Shown: positions 52,302 to 61,599 of the stretch, one piece after another
Position numbering within the stretch: position 1 is the stretch's first letter
Layout of the letters: each line of letters opens with the position of its first letter
NCBI GenBank assembly: GCA_050250755.1
Contig: JBFWOB010000016.1
Span: 1 to 64,000 of the forward strand
DNA length: 64,000 nucleotides
Direction: 5' to 3'
From: Ga0077555 sp050250755
GTDB taxonomy: Bacteria; Pseudomonadota; Alphaproteobacteria; Rhizobiales; Hyphomicrobiaceae
Program-made: the position numbers and the translations under genes
The notes under the pieces: generated by a model
What the model saw: only the letters and a program-made list of their open reading frames with translations
What the model was told of the DNA's origin: nothing
Database searches by the model: none

Positions 52302-53669
52302 ATGTACAAACTGATTTGGTGTTCGAGTGGAAGCCTTCTCGCGGTTTTCGCCGCCGCACTTGCCGTCGGAAGTATCGGCGCGCGGGCTCAGGCCTCCACG
52401 GCGGCTTCCGTGACAATCAAGACGGAACTCGATCGCTCGATCCTGCCCGTCGGCCAGCCGCACCGCGCATATCTCAGGGTCGCCGTCACACCGGCGCGGC
52501 GCACGGACGCGAAGCGCGCTCTGATGAATGTCGCACTCGTCATCGACCGGTCGGGTTCCATGTCCTCGCAGGATCGGATGGGAAATGCCCGCCGCGCAGC
52601 CAGCATGGCCGTCGATCGCCTGACCGCCGATGATATCCTTTCGGTCGTGAGCTACGATGACCGTGTCGAGGTCGACGTGCCTGCAACGAAGGTCCTCAGC
52701 CGCTCCGATGTCAAAGCACGTATCGATCGCCTATCGCCGCGCGGATCGACCGCAATTCATGCGGCGCTTCTTGCTGCCGCCAACGAAGTGCGCAAATTCA
52801 AGTCGAAGGGTCGCGTCAATCGCATCGTGCTGATTTCCGATGGATTGGCTAACGTAGGTCCATCGGCACCGCGCGACTTCGAAAGTCTGGGTCGCGAACT
52901 GGCGAGCGAAGGCATCACGGTCTCCACCATCGGACTTGGCAACGGCTACAACGAGGACCTGATGGCCGGGCTGGCCCGGAACGCCGACGGCGGCCACGTG
53001 TTCGTCCAGGAAAGCGCCGATTTGTCGGCATTCCTGGCGCGCGAGTTCGATGACGTCGCCGGCACGACGGGACAGGAGGCGGAGATCATCATCAAAGTGA
53101 AGAGCGGCGTGCGTCCACTTCGATCTTTGGGACGAGAGGCGCGCGTCGAGGGCGATCGCATCATCTATCAGGTCGGTGCGCTTTACGGCGGCGTCGAGCA
53201 AGTCCTATTGGCGGAGCTACAGATCGATACGTCGACCAACGCCGGCGAAGCGATGGTAGCCGAGGTCGAAGTCGCATTTACGAGCACCGAAACTGGCACA
53301 CGCGTGTCGGCCAATGGCAACGCCCTCGTGCGCTTCGATACCGACCAACAGGCGTCGGAAAAGAGCATCAATGGCTCTGTCATGCGAGATGTCGCAACGC
53401 TCATCTCGCGGGCCGCTCGAGACGAGGCGATCAAATTGCGCGATGCTGGTCACCTGGAGGAAGCTCGTGCGAAATTCGATGCCAACGCGGCGTACCTGCG
53501 CAAGCAGCAGAGCGACTTCGACAAGAGCCGCACATATGCGCCGCTCGCCAACGAACTCAAAGCCACCGAGTCAGCAGCAGCAGCCGCCAGCCCCGAGCAA
53601 TGGTCGAAAGCCCGCAAAGTGCAGCGGGCGACCGACAGCTACAGCTTCGGCGCAAGCCAGAAGTACTGA
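52302..53669 (+). CDS. Secreted von Willebrand factor A domain protein
   Basis: A 455-aa protein with an N-terminal signal peptide (AVFAAALAVGSIGARAQA) and a vWA domain at about 75-250. The metal-ion site is D-R-S-G-S (82-86) in ALVIDRSGSMSSQDRMG, with Thr in LSPRGSTAIHAALLAAANEV and Asp in IVLISDGLANVGPS. The C-terminal part is helical and charged (KLRDAGHLEEARAKFDANAA). vWA domains bind partner proteins through Mg2+. Export suggests periplasmic or surface action. It stands alone between the broken CYTH gene and the catabolic cluster. Confidence 0.92.
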   Translation: MYKLIWCSSGSLLAVFAAALAVGSIGARAQASTAASVTIKTELDRSILPVGQPHRAYLRVAVTPARRTDAKRALMNVALVIDRSGSMSSQDRMGNARRAASMAVDRLTADDILSVVSYDDRVEVDVPATKVLSRSDVKARIDRLSPRGSTAIHAALLAAANEVRKFKSKGRVNRIVLISDGLANVGPSAPRDFESLGRELASEGITVSTIGLGNGYNEDLMAGLARNADGGHVFVQESADLSAFLAREFDDVAGTTGQEAEIIIKVKSGVRPLRSLGREARVEGDRIIYQVGALYGGVEQVLLAELQIDTSTNAGEAMVAEVEVAFTSTETGTRVSANGNALVRFDTDQQASEKSINGSVMRDVATLISRAARDEAIKLRDAGHLEEARAKFDANAAYLRKQQSDFDKSRTYAPLANELKATESAAAAASPEQWSKARKVQRATDSYSFGASQKY

Positions 53670-53786
53670 GCGCGCAACAGCCGGGCGATAACGGGCCGGT
53701 ACGTCACGCCATCGGCTTGTGATCGCTCGCGACGCAGGGCTATCCTGGCAGCGACGAGGCCCACCCCTCCCCTGCCGGAGAAACGC

Positions 53787-55013
53787 ATGGACCTGAGCTA
53801 TTCCGAAAAATACCGCGCACTTCAGCAGGAGGTGCGCGCGTTCATCGAAGCTAACCGGCATGCGTCGCCCAGCGCGGTCGGTGTGCGCCGCAAGCCCGAC
53901 GCCAAGATCCTCGCGTGGCAAAAAATGCTGGTCGAGAATGGCTATGCCGCGCGCACGATCCCGAAGAAATATGGCGGCTTCGGCGCCCCGCCTGACGTGA
54001 TGGAAACGGCTATCATCGCCGAGGAGTTTTCCAAGGCGGGCGTGGCCGCAGGCATCATGAGCCAGGGCATCTCCATGCTTGTGCCCACCCTGCTGGAGGT
54101 AGGCACCGAAGAACAGCGCGAGCGCTGGATCAGACCGACAATCCTAGGCGAGATCATCTGGTGCCAGGGTTACTCCGAGCCGGGCGCGGGTTCGGATCTC
54201 GCCAACGTGCAGACGAAGGGCGTTCTCGACGGCGATCACTTCGTCGTCAACGGCCAGAAGATTTGGACGTCATCGGCGCACTACGCCGACATGATGTTCC
54301 TGCTCTGCCGCACTGAGCCTGACAAGCCCAAGCATCAGGGGCTCTCCTACTTGCTGCTCTCCATGAAGACGCCCGGTATCGAGGTGCGCCCGCTGCGCAC
54401 GATGACCGGCAAGGCCACGTTCAACGAGGTGTTCTTCAGCGATGTGCGCGTGCCGGCGCAGCAGATCGTCATGGGCCGCGGCGACGGGTGGACCGTGGCC
54501 AACATCACGCTCAAGTATGAACGCATGATGCTGGGTGACGCGAACAAATTCTTGCACCGGGTCCATCGCATCCGCGAATTGATGGAAACGACACGGATCG
54601 ATGGCGAACGCCTGATCGACAAGCCCGAGTGGCGCGACCGGCTGGTCCGGCTGCAAGGCGAGGTGATGGCGTCGAAGTACCATCAGATGCGCCTTCTGAC
54701 GGACGCCGCCAAAGACATCGACTCTGGCCTCCGCCGCTTGGTCGTGAAGCTTTACGGCACGGAAATGGGCTATCGCCTTTCGGCGCTCGCCGTCGACGTG
54801 TACGGCGCGGCCGGGCTGGTGTTCGATCCGCATGACGAAGGCCAGGCCGGCGACGACGACCGGGCGACCGCCTGGCACGTCGATCATATGTACGATCTCG
54901 GCCTGATCATCGGCGGCGGCTCCAGCCAGATCCAGAAGAACATCATCTCCGAACGCGGCCTCGGGATGCCGCGCGAACCAAAACCCGCGGCTGCGGCACC
55001 TGCGAAAGGTTGA
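53787..55013 (+). CDS. Acyl-CoA dehydrogenase, first subunit
   Basis: A 408-aa acyl-CoA dehydrogenase with FAD/substrate motifs YSEPGAGSDLANVQTKGVLD and WTSSAHYADMMFLL. KATFNEVFFSDVRVPAQQIV and the C-terminal GGGSSQIQKNIISERGLGMP also fit. The usual catalytic Glu of the E-G-T-S-Q-I-Q loop is Gly here, so the base may be the Glu in LKYERMMLG, as in isovaleryl-type enzymes; this is inference. It catalyses alpha-beta desaturation of a CoA thioester. A second acyl-CoA dehydrogenase gene starts 4 bases later, so the pair probably forms one alpha2-beta2 enzyme, as known for steroid-side-chain enzymes of actinobacteria. Confidence 0.94.
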   Translation: MDLSYSEKYRALQQEVRAFIEANRHASPSAVGVRRKPDAKILAWQKMLVENGYAARTIPKKYGGFGAPPDVMETAIIAEEFSKAGVAAGIMSQGISMLVPTLLEVGTEEQRERWIRPTILGEIIWCQGYSEPGAGSDLANVQTKGVLDGDHFVVNGQKIWTSSAHYADMMFLLCRTEPDKPKHQGLSYLLLSMKTPGIEVRPLRTMTGKATFNEVFFSDVRVPAQQIVMGRGDGWTVANITLKYERMMLGDANKFLHRVHRIRELMETTRIDGERLIDKPEWRDRLVRLQGEVMASKYHQMRLLTDAAKDIDSGLRRLVVKLYGTEMGYRLSALAVDVYGAAGLVFDPHDEGQAGDDDRATAWHVDHMYDLGLIIGGGSSQIQKNIISERGLGMPREPKPAAAAPAKG

Positions 55014-55017
55014 CGCC

Positions 55018-56112
55018 ATGGAGTTCGCCCTCACCGACGAGCAGCGCATGCTCGATGAAAGTCTGCGCGGCTACCTCGCGCGGGAGCTGCCTCTCGATAA
55101 GCTGAAAACGTTGGTAAAGGAATCACGCGGCGTTTCTGAAAAACAATCGCAGGGCCTCGCGGAGTTGGGTTTGCCCGGTTTGATGATCCCCGCCGAGCGC
55201 GGTGGCTCAGGCCTCGGCCTGCTCGACGCGGCCGTCGCGGCAGAGGCGCTTGGCTATCACGCCACACCCGTCGCATTCGTTGGTCCGTCGGTGATGGCGC
55301 CCATCGCAGTGCAGGCGATGGCCAATGCGACACAACAGACCGAGTGGTTACCAAAGATGGCCTCGGGCGAAATGCGTATCGCCGTAGCTTTCGCGGGCGG
55401 CACGGGCCAGACAGGCGCGACCGACGTCAGCCTCGACGGCGCACGTCTCAGAGGCCAGGTAGACGGCGTGCTCGATGCCGTCGGCGCGACGCATGTTCTC
55501 GTCTTGCTACCCGATGGGACAGCGGCCTTAGCCCCACTCGACGCTACGGGCGTGACGGTCAATCTAAAGCCGACGCTCGACCGTACCCGACCGCTCGCCG
55601 ACGTCTCCTTTGCTGGTGCCAACGTCACCGTTCTCGATGCTTCGAACGATCCGGCAGCGGTTGTGCGAAGCATTCGCGATGCCGGTCGTGTAATGCTTGC
55701 GGCTGACACGCTCGGCGCATCGCAGGCCATGCTGGACAAGGCGGTGGCCTATGCCAAAGAGCGCGTGCAATTCGGCAGGGTTATCGCAAGTTTCCAGGCC
55801 GTGAAGCATATGGCGGCGGAAATGGCGACGGAGCTCGAACCGTGCCGCGCTCTCGTTTGGTTCGCAGCTCATGCGCACGACGCCATTCCCGAGGAAGCGC
55901 ATGTTAGCGCATGCCATGCCAAGGCCCACCTCGCCGAGGTCGGTCGGCATGTGCAGACAAAAGCCACCGAAATGCACGGCGGCATGGGCTTCACCGAGCT
56001 GATGGGGCTCGAGATCTGGTTCAAGCGGATCAGCCTCGATCGACACACGCTTGGCGGACCCGAGCGTTGCCGTCACGAGGCTGCCGTTGCACAGGGGTGG
56101 GTCACCGCATAG
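55018..56112 (+). CDS. Acyl-CoA dehydrogenase, second subunit
   Basis: A 364-aa acyl-CoA dehydrogenase-like protein: MEFALTDEQRMLDESLRGYL, LGLPGLMIPAERGGSGLGLL, the helical C-terminal domain with YAKERVQFGRVIASFQAVKH (FAD-binding Arg and Phe), and ATEMHGGMGFTELMGLEIWF. It is shorter than the classic enzymes and its middle beta-domain is reduced: no Y-S/T-E-P motif for FAD/substrate is visible. That is typical of the partner subunit in heteromeric acyl-CoA dehydrogenases. Start is 4 bases after the first subunit. Complements rather than duplicates it. Confidence 0.92.
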   Translation: MEFALTDEQRMLDESLRGYLARELPLDKLKTLVKESRGVSEKQSQGLAELGLPGLMIPAERGGSGLGLLDAAVAAEALGYHATPVAFVGPSVMAPIAVQAMANATQQTEWLPKMASGEMRIAVAFAGGTGQTGATDVSLDGARLRGQVDGVLDAVGATHVLVLLPDGTAALAPLDATGVTVNLKPTLDRTRPLADVSFAGANVTVLDASNDPAAVVRSIRDAGRVMLAADTLGASQAMLDKAVAYAKERVQFGRVIASFQAVKHMAAEMATELEPCRALVWFAAHAHDAIPEEAHVSACHAKAHLAEVGRHVQTKATEMHGGMGFTELMGLEIWFKRISLDRHTLGGPERCRHEAAVAQGWVTA

Positions 56113-56167
56113 GCCTCTCGTGCCTCCCGCCGGATCGTTCGCATTGGCGAGGCGTAAAGTCCGGCCG

Positions 56168-57139
56168 TTACTTCGTCCCAGCGCGGCTGAAATGCGAAAG
56201 CACCATGTCGGGCGACGACGAGTTGTGTCGCGAGATGTTCGCCCGCCCCGCCCAGAGATCGGTGACTGAACCGCCTTTGAATGACATGATGGGCGCCTCA
56301 GCCCACCCCTTCGAGTCGGGCGACCGAACCGCAACGCGCGCCATGTCATTGTTGAAGTCGGTGACGTACATCGAGCGCAGCGCGGCAAACGGCCTTCCCG
56401 CGATCGTCTCATCGAACACCACATCGAGCATGTGCTTGTTCGTCGTGACTTCGCTCATCGTGACCTGAGCTCCACCGCCGCGTTCGAACGAAAGCGAAAA
56501 CCGCTTGGCCTTGGGATCGAAGGCCACGTCCTTCAGCTTCACGATCGGACGTACCTCCGTCTCGACAGGCCCGACAAGAAACGACGTGCCGAATGCGGTC
56601 GGTGCACGTCCCTCGGGCGCGAGCGGACGAATGCGCCAGTATCCATCCTGCGGATAGAGAACCAGCACCTCCTCGCCTCCCATCGGACGGATCATCCACA
56701 CCTGCACGAGATGCAGACCTGTCTCGACGCGCTCGCCAATTCGGAACGTCGCGGTTGCCGGCCGCCAATATGTCGGGAGCTTCCAGCCAACCACCCAAAA
56801 CGCAGGTTCCTCGTAAAGTGTCTGACGCGTCGGCGTCTGCACACCGCCGGCGTGCGATGCGTCGCTCGTCATGTCACAGGCCGTCCAGTCGGCCTCGAAA
56901 CTGTCCCGCGCCAACATGCCGACATATGACGGATGCGCCGCCTCGATACGAAAGCTCCGGACATCCGGCGACGCGAAATCGAGCGTGACGTTATCTTTCT
57001 CGGCACAGAGCACCGGCTCGGACCCGTTCCGAACGTCCACAGCGAGCCCCTGCCCGGGCTCGGCCACAGCAGCCGCCGCGAAGGTAGCGACGCCCAGCAT
57101 TGAGAGAACAATCAGCTTGGCGAGGGCAGGTCTGCGCAT
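56168..57139 (-). CDS. Secreted hypothetical protein
   Basis: A 323-aa protein with a signal peptide (MRRPALAKLIVLSMLGVATF, AAAAVAEPG) and a largely beta-rich body, e.g. PAFWVVGWKLPTYWRPATAT, LVQVWMIRPMGGEEVLVLYP and VRPIVKLKDVAFDPKAKRFS. Two Cys (VLCAEKD, TACDMTS) could pair in the periplasm. The start at 57139 gives a normal signal peptide; 57157 would add six residues. No family recognised. It is transcribed towards the acyl-CoA dehydrogenase pair and divergent from the cyclase gene, with a 205-base shared upstream region. Confidence 0.75.
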   Translation of the reverse strand: MRRPALAKLIVLSMLGVATFAAAAVAEPGQGLAVDVRNGSEPVLCAEKDNVTLDFASPDVRSFRIEAAHPSYVGMLARDSFEADWTACDMTSDASHAGGVQTPTRQTLYEEPAFWVVGWKLPTYWRPATATFRIGERVETGLHLVQVWMIRPMGGEEVLVLYPQDGYWRIRPLAPEGRAPTAFGTSFLVGPVETEVRPIVKLKDVAFDPKAKRFSLSFERGGGAQVTMSEVTTNKHMLDVVFDETIAGRPFAALRSMYVTDFNNDMARVAVRSPDSKGWAEAPIMSFKGGSVTDLWAGRANISRHNSSSPDMVLSHFSRAGTK

Positions 57140-57344
57140 GAAGACACGGGCTCCCAAAGGATCGACCGACGACGATCGAAAGGCGCGCAGTTATCTCATA
57201 CGTCAGCCTGTCGGCAATACGCGAGCAACGGTCTCGATCAACCCGGTTGCAAACACGGCGTGTTCGCGACGTGTTGCCGGCCAACGCGGCTCGCGTATGC
57301 TTGGGTGGAAATCAATCAGAACCATGCTGGAGGAAACGGATCCG

Positions 57345-58406
57345 ATGACGAGCACCAAGCGCTGGAAGAACCGCCCCGAGGGCTCGACCTGGGGCGATTA
57401 TGGCGAGAACGACCAGCTCGGGCGCCTGAACGAGATCACGTCGGAAAAGGTGCTTCAGGGCATGGCCGAGGTGAAAACCGGCCAGACGTTCTGCCTCTCC
57501 ATGCCGCTCGATTACCCCGGCGGAAACGCACTCAATCCACGCCGCCATCCCCCGCAGATCCGCCCGACGCTGCGCAACGACAAGCCCAACTGGGGCTATC
57601 GCGCCGAATGGGACCATCCCGGCATGCAGGACATCGTCAACGACGACATGGTCCTCCTGCACCTCCAGTATTCGACCCAATGGGACACTCTCGCCCACGT
57701 CGGCGCACTGTTCGATGCCGACGGCGACGGCGTTGCAGAGCCTGTATTTTACAACGGCTACCGTCTTGGCGTTGAGGTCGTCGGTCCGGTCGATGCCAAG
57801 GACGCCGGTGGCGTTCCCGGCACCATGGTGCCCGCTGTCTCCACCTCGTCCGCCAACGCCCTCGGCGTGGAGAACATGGCGCGCAAGTGTATCCAGGGTC
57901 GCGCGGTGATGATCGATCTCGAAGCGCACTTCGGCCGCGCCAAGAAGCCGGTCGACTACGACGATTTGATGCGGGTTATCGCGGCTGACGGCATCAAGGT
58001 GCAGCCCGGCGACATGGTGTGCTTCCGCACCGGCTTTGACGAGGTGATCTTCGAGGGGAAGAAAAAGCCAACCGCGGAATGGATGCACGGCCATTGCTGT
58101 GGTCTCGACGGCCGTGACGATCGCCTCTTACGGTGGGTCTCCGAGTCGAAGGTGTCAGCGCTCATCGCCGACAACTACGCCGTCGAGATGTACGACGCGC
58201 CACCCAAACCCGGCCAATGCGTGATGCTACCTCTCCATAACCACGCCCTCTTCAAGCTGGGTGTCAACCTCGGCGAGATTTGGCGCCTTTCCGAGCTTGC
58301 CAATTGGCTGCGCAAGAACAACCGGTCCACCTTCCTGATGACCGCCCCGCCGCTAAACCTGCCCGGCGCCGTCGGCTCTCCGGCCAACGCTATCGCAACG
58401 GTCTAA
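57345..58406 (+). CDS. Cyclase-family (kynurenine formamidase-like) hydrolase
   Basis: A 353-aa protein of the cyclase family (metal-dependent amide/ester or ring hydrolases): LSMPLDYPGGNALNPRRHPP, the metal-site region HLQYSTQWDTLAHVGALFDA, GRAVMIDLEAHFGRAKKPVD, QPGDMVCFRTGFDEVIFEGK and LPLHNHALFKLGVNLGEIWR. The classic H-x-G-T-H-x-D motif appears in the variant form Q-x-S-T-Q-W-D-x-L-x-H, typical of the long subfamily. ATG 57345 is preferred (GGAGG 11 bases before); ATG 57324 also possible. It probably opens a ring or hydrolyses an intermediate of the nearby catabolic pathway. Confidence 0.9.
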   Translation: MTSTKRWKNRPEGSTWGDYGENDQLGRLNEITSEKVLQGMAEVKTGQTFCLSMPLDYPGGNALNPRRHPPQIRPTLRNDKPNWGYRAEWDHPGMQDIVNDDMVLLHLQYSTQWDTLAHVGALFDADGDGVAEPVFYNGYRLGVEVVGPVDAKDAGGVPGTMVPAVSTSSANALGVENMARKCIQGRAVMIDLEAHFGRAKKPVDYDDLMRVIAADGIKVQPGDMVCFRTGFDEVIFEGKKKPTAEWMHGHCCGLDGRDDRLLRWVSESKVSALIADNYAVEMYDAPPKPGQCVMLPLHNHALFKLGVNLGEIWRLSELANWLRKNNRSTFLMTAPPLNLPGAVGSPANAIATV

Positions 58407-58498
58407 CACCAAAACGCACAGCAAAGAGAGCGATCCTGGCTTGGCCGACGTGCGATAGGGCGCATCGCATTGGCCAAGCCGGAAGGTGAGGGTGAACA

Positions 58499-60211
58499 AT
58501 GGACTACGACTATATCATCGTCGGCGGGGGCTCGGCGGGCTCGGTGCTTGCAAATCGCCTCTCTGCTCGATCCGCCAATCGTGTTCTCGTCTGCGAAGCC
58601 GGGGAGGACACGCCTCCAGGAAAAGAGCCTGCTGAGGTGCTCGATTCCTATTCCGGTACTGCCTACTTGAACAATCGCTTCCTCTGGAAGGAGCTGAAGG
58701 TCACCACAGAGGTGACCTCGCACAACAATGACCCGACGGCACCCAAGCCGCGATTGCGAAAGTACGAGCAGGCACGCGTCCTTGGAGGCGGCTCTTCGAT
58801 CAACGGCCAGATGGCGAACCGCGGTGCACCCACCGACTATGACGAATGGCACGAGCGCGGCGCCACGGGCTGGAAGTGGGAGAACGTGCTGCCCTACTTC
58901 AAGAAGCTCGAACGCGATCTCGACTTCGACAACGAATGGCACGGGCAGGATGGCCCCATTCCGGTGCGTCGCGTGCCCGAGGCACATTGGCCGGGTCATG
59001 CGAAGGCGGTCGCGAAGGCATTCGAGCGTGCTGGGTATAAGCGACTTGAAGATCAGAACGGATTCTTTGAGGACGGCTATTTCCCGGTCACCATCTCCAA
59101 CGAGAACGAGCGCCGCGCCTCCGCCGCGATGGGCTATCTCAATGCGGAAGTGCGCAAACGCCCAAACCTCACGATTTCGACCGAGACGCAGGTTACCGAG
59201 CTAATCTTCGAGGATCTGAAGTGCGTCGGTGTGAAAACGCTGGTCCGTGGCCGGCCGACAGAGTTCCGGGCGAAGGAGATCATCCTTTCATCGGGCGCCA
59301 TTCACTCCCCCGCCCATCTGATGCGTGCCGGCATTGGACCAGCCGCCCACCTGCGTGATCTGGGAATCCCCGTGCGTCATGTCGTGGCGGGCGTCGGCCA
59401 GCGCTTGATGGATCATCCCTCGATCGCACTCGCCGCCTTTCTCAGGCCGGGCGCGCGCGTGACGAACAAGGAATCCCGTCGCCACCTCTACGTCGCCATG
59501 CGCTATTCCTCGAACATCGGCGGTGCGCCTCCCGGAGATATGTTTGTCGTCGGCGCCACGAAGACATCCTGGCATGCCGTTGGCGAGCAGATCGGCACGT
59601 TCCTGATGTTCGTCAACAAGACGTACTCCGAATCCGGGCAAGTTCGCCTGCAGAGCCGTAGTCCATCGGACGAACCGCAAGTCGACTTCAATTTGTTGTC
59701 GGATCGGCGCGATCTCGAACGCCTCGCGGACGGCATCAAGCGGATGGCACCTCTCTATCACGATCCCGATTTGCAGAAGATGGCCGCCAACCCGTTCCCA
59801 GCGAGCTATTCCGACAAGGTGCGCCAAGTTGGCGAAATGAACACGAAGAACAAGATCCTGACGAGCATCATGGCGAAACTGCTCGACGGCCCGGACTTCT
59901 TCCGCAAAATCCTCATCGAGAAGCTGATCATGGAAGGCTTCACCATCGACGGAGTGCAGAACAACGAGGACGAGGCGGAGGCCTTTATTCGTCGCGCCGC
60001 CGTTGGCGTGTGGCATGCCTCGTGCACCTGTCGCATGGGCGCGCGCGACGACCCCATGGCGGTGACCGATCCCCACGGCCGGGTTCGCGGTATCGGCGGC
60101 CTGCGGGTGGTCGACGCGTCGCTCTTTCCCGTCGTACCCTGCGCCAACACCAATCTCCCGACCATTATGACCGCGGAGAAAATTGCTGACGCTATTCTGG
60201 AAGGCCAGTGA
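58499..60211 (+). CDS. GMC-family FAD oxidoreductase
   Basis: A 570-aa GMC oxidoreductase: MDYDYIIVGGGSAGSVLANR is the FAD fold, RVLGGGSSINGQMANRGAPT is GMC signature 1, and LSSGAIHSPAHLMRAGIGPA is GMC signature 2. The C-terminal VWHASCTCRMGARDDPMAVT holds the catalytic His, then VVDASLFPVVPCANTNLPTI binds FAD. Oxidises a primary or secondary alcohol to aldehyde or ketone; exact substrate not predictable. It lies between the cyclase and flavin monooxygenase genes in one direction and probably shares their operon. A second GMC gene begins at 63549. Confidence 0.95.
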   Translation: MDYDYIIVGGGSAGSVLANRLSARSANRVLVCEAGEDTPPGKEPAEVLDSYSGTAYLNNRFLWKELKVTTEVTSHNNDPTAPKPRLRKYEQARVLGGGSSINGQMANRGAPTDYDEWHERGATGWKWENVLPYFKKLERDLDFDNEWHGQDGPIPVRRVPEAHWPGHAKAVAKAFERAGYKRLEDQNGFFEDGYFPVTISNENERRASAAMGYLNAEVRKRPNLTISTETQVTELIFEDLKCVGVKTLVRGRPTEFRAKEIILSSGAIHSPAHLMRAGIGPAAHLRDLGIPVRHVVAGVGQRLMDHPSIALAAFLRPGARVTNKESRRHLYVAMRYSSNIGGAPPGDMFVVGATKTSWHAVGEQIGTFLMFVNKTYSESGQVRLQSRSPSDEPQVDFNLLSDRRDLERLADGIKRMAPLYHDPDLQKMAANPFPASYSDKVRQVGEMNTKNKILTSIMAKLLDGPDFFRKILIEKLIMEGFTIDGVQNNEDEAEAFIRRAAVGVWHASCTCRMGARDDPMAVTDPHGRVRGIGGLRVVDASLFPVVPCANTNLPTIMTAEKIADAILEGQ

Positions 60212-60246
60212 GCCGACGGATCGGCGCACAATCGGAGAGCGCCAGC

Positions 60247-61578
60247 ATGACACGGCGAAAAATGCACATCGGCATGTCGATCCGTGGCCTCGGATACCAC
60301 ATCGCGGCTTGGCGCCATCCTGATGTGCCCGCTGACGGCACACTGCGCTTCGAGCACTACGCCCGCAGCGCCAAGGCCGCCGAACGAGGCCTGTGCGATC
60401 TGATTTTCTTCGCGGATGGCATCGGCATCCGCGAACGTGACGTGCCGCCAGGATCGCTGACGCGCACGGGCTATGAGCTGGTTGAGATGGAGCCGATGAC
60501 GCTCCTGCCGGCTCTGGCGGTCGTCACCAACCGCATCGGCCTCGTCACCACAGCATCGACGACCTACAACGAGCCCTACAATCTGGCGCGCAAATTCGCG
60601 ACGCTGGACTGGATCAGCAACGGGCGCGCGGGTTGGAATGTCGTCACGTCATGGTCGGATGCCGAAGCCGGAAACTTCGGCCGCGAGGCACAGCTCGATT
60701 ACGACACGCGTTACGCGCGCGCCGCCGAGTTCGTAGAAATCGTGCGCGGCCTCTGGGATAGCTGGGAGGACGACGCGTTCATCCTCGACAAGGAGAATGC
60801 TCGCTTCTACGACGAAAACAAGCTGCACACGCTCAACCACAAGGGCCGCTTTTTCTCGGTGAAGGGGCCGCTCAACATGGCGCGCCCCCCGCAAGGACAT
60901 CCCGTCGTCATCCAGGCAGGTGCCTCCGAGCAAGGGCGTGAGCTGGCCGCAGAAACTGCTGACATCGTTTACGCGATCCATCCTTCGAAAGAGGCCGCTC
61001 AAGCTTTTTATGCCGACATTAAAGGCCGCATGGCGAAGTACGGACGCGCGCCAGAGGACCTCAAGATCCTTCCGGCGTTGCGTCCCGTCGTTGGCCGTAC
61101 ACGCGAGGAAGCGCAAGCGAAGTTCAATACGTTGCAGCGGCTGCTCGATCCGATGGTCGGACTCAACAAGCTCGCCAACGCGTTCGGAGACCTCTCGGGC
61201 TATCCCATCGACGGACCGGTGCCACCGGAAGCGTACGGCCCATCCGGCATCAAGAGCCTCAGCAAGCAACTCGCCGAACGTGTGAAGCAGGAACGCCCGA
61301 CGATCCGCCAGCTCTATGAGGAAGTCGCCGGCAAGGGCAGCTTCTGTCTGATCGGCACGGCGAGCGACATCGCAAATGTGATGCAGGACTGGTTCGAGAA
61401 TGAAGCTTGCGACGGCTTCAACATCACGCCCACGCATTTGCCTGCAGGCTGCGAGGACTTCGTCGATATGGTAACGCCCGAGTTGCAGCGACGAGGGCTG
61501 TTCCGCACCGAATACGAGGGCACCACCTTGCGCGAGAATCTCGGCCTGAAACCCGCCATCAATCGCTTCGCGCGGTAG
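60247..61578 (+). CDS. NtaA/DszA-type flavin-dependent monooxygenase
   Basis: A 443-aa luciferase-like protein of the NtaA/SnaA/DszA group: MHIGMSIRGLGYHIAAWRHP, FEHYARSAKAAERGLCDLIF, GLVTTASTTYNEPYNLARKF and SNGRAGWNVVTSWSDAEAGN with the group's N-V-V-T-S. It then has NHKGRFFSVKGPLNMARPPQ, HPVVIQAGASEQGRELAAET and GFNITPTHLPAGCEDFVD. It uses FMNH2 from a separate reductase, not seen here, to oxidise N, S or C atoms of bulky substrates. ATG 60247 after GGAGAG is preferred; GTG 60208 overlaps the GMC stop. Confidence 0.93.
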   Translation: MTRRKMHIGMSIRGLGYHIAAWRHPDVPADGTLRFEHYARSAKAAERGLCDLIFFADGIGIRERDVPPGSLTRTGYELVEMEPMTLLPALAVVTNRIGLVTTASTTYNEPYNLARKFATLDWISNGRAGWNVVTSWSDAEAGNFGREAQLDYDTRYARAAEFVEIVRGLWDSWEDDAFILDKENARFYDENKLHTLNHKGRFFSVKGPLNMARPPQGHPVVIQAGASEQGRELAAETADIVYAIHPSKEAAQAFYADIKGRMAKYGRAPEDLKILPALRPVVGRTREEAQAKFNTLQRLLDPMVGLNKLANAFGDLSGYPIDGPVPPEAYGPSGIKSLSKQLAERVKQERPTIRQLYEEVAGKGSFCLIGTASDIANVMQDWFENEACDGFNITPTHLPAGCEDFVDMVTPELQRRGLFRTEYEGTTLRENLGLKPAINRFAR

Positions 61579-61599
61579 GCCCGAACGCGAATATCTTAC

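Noticed and set aside
59288..60343. 351-codon minus-strand frame across the GMC gene
   Set aside because: Antisense to GMC signature motifs; no independent support.
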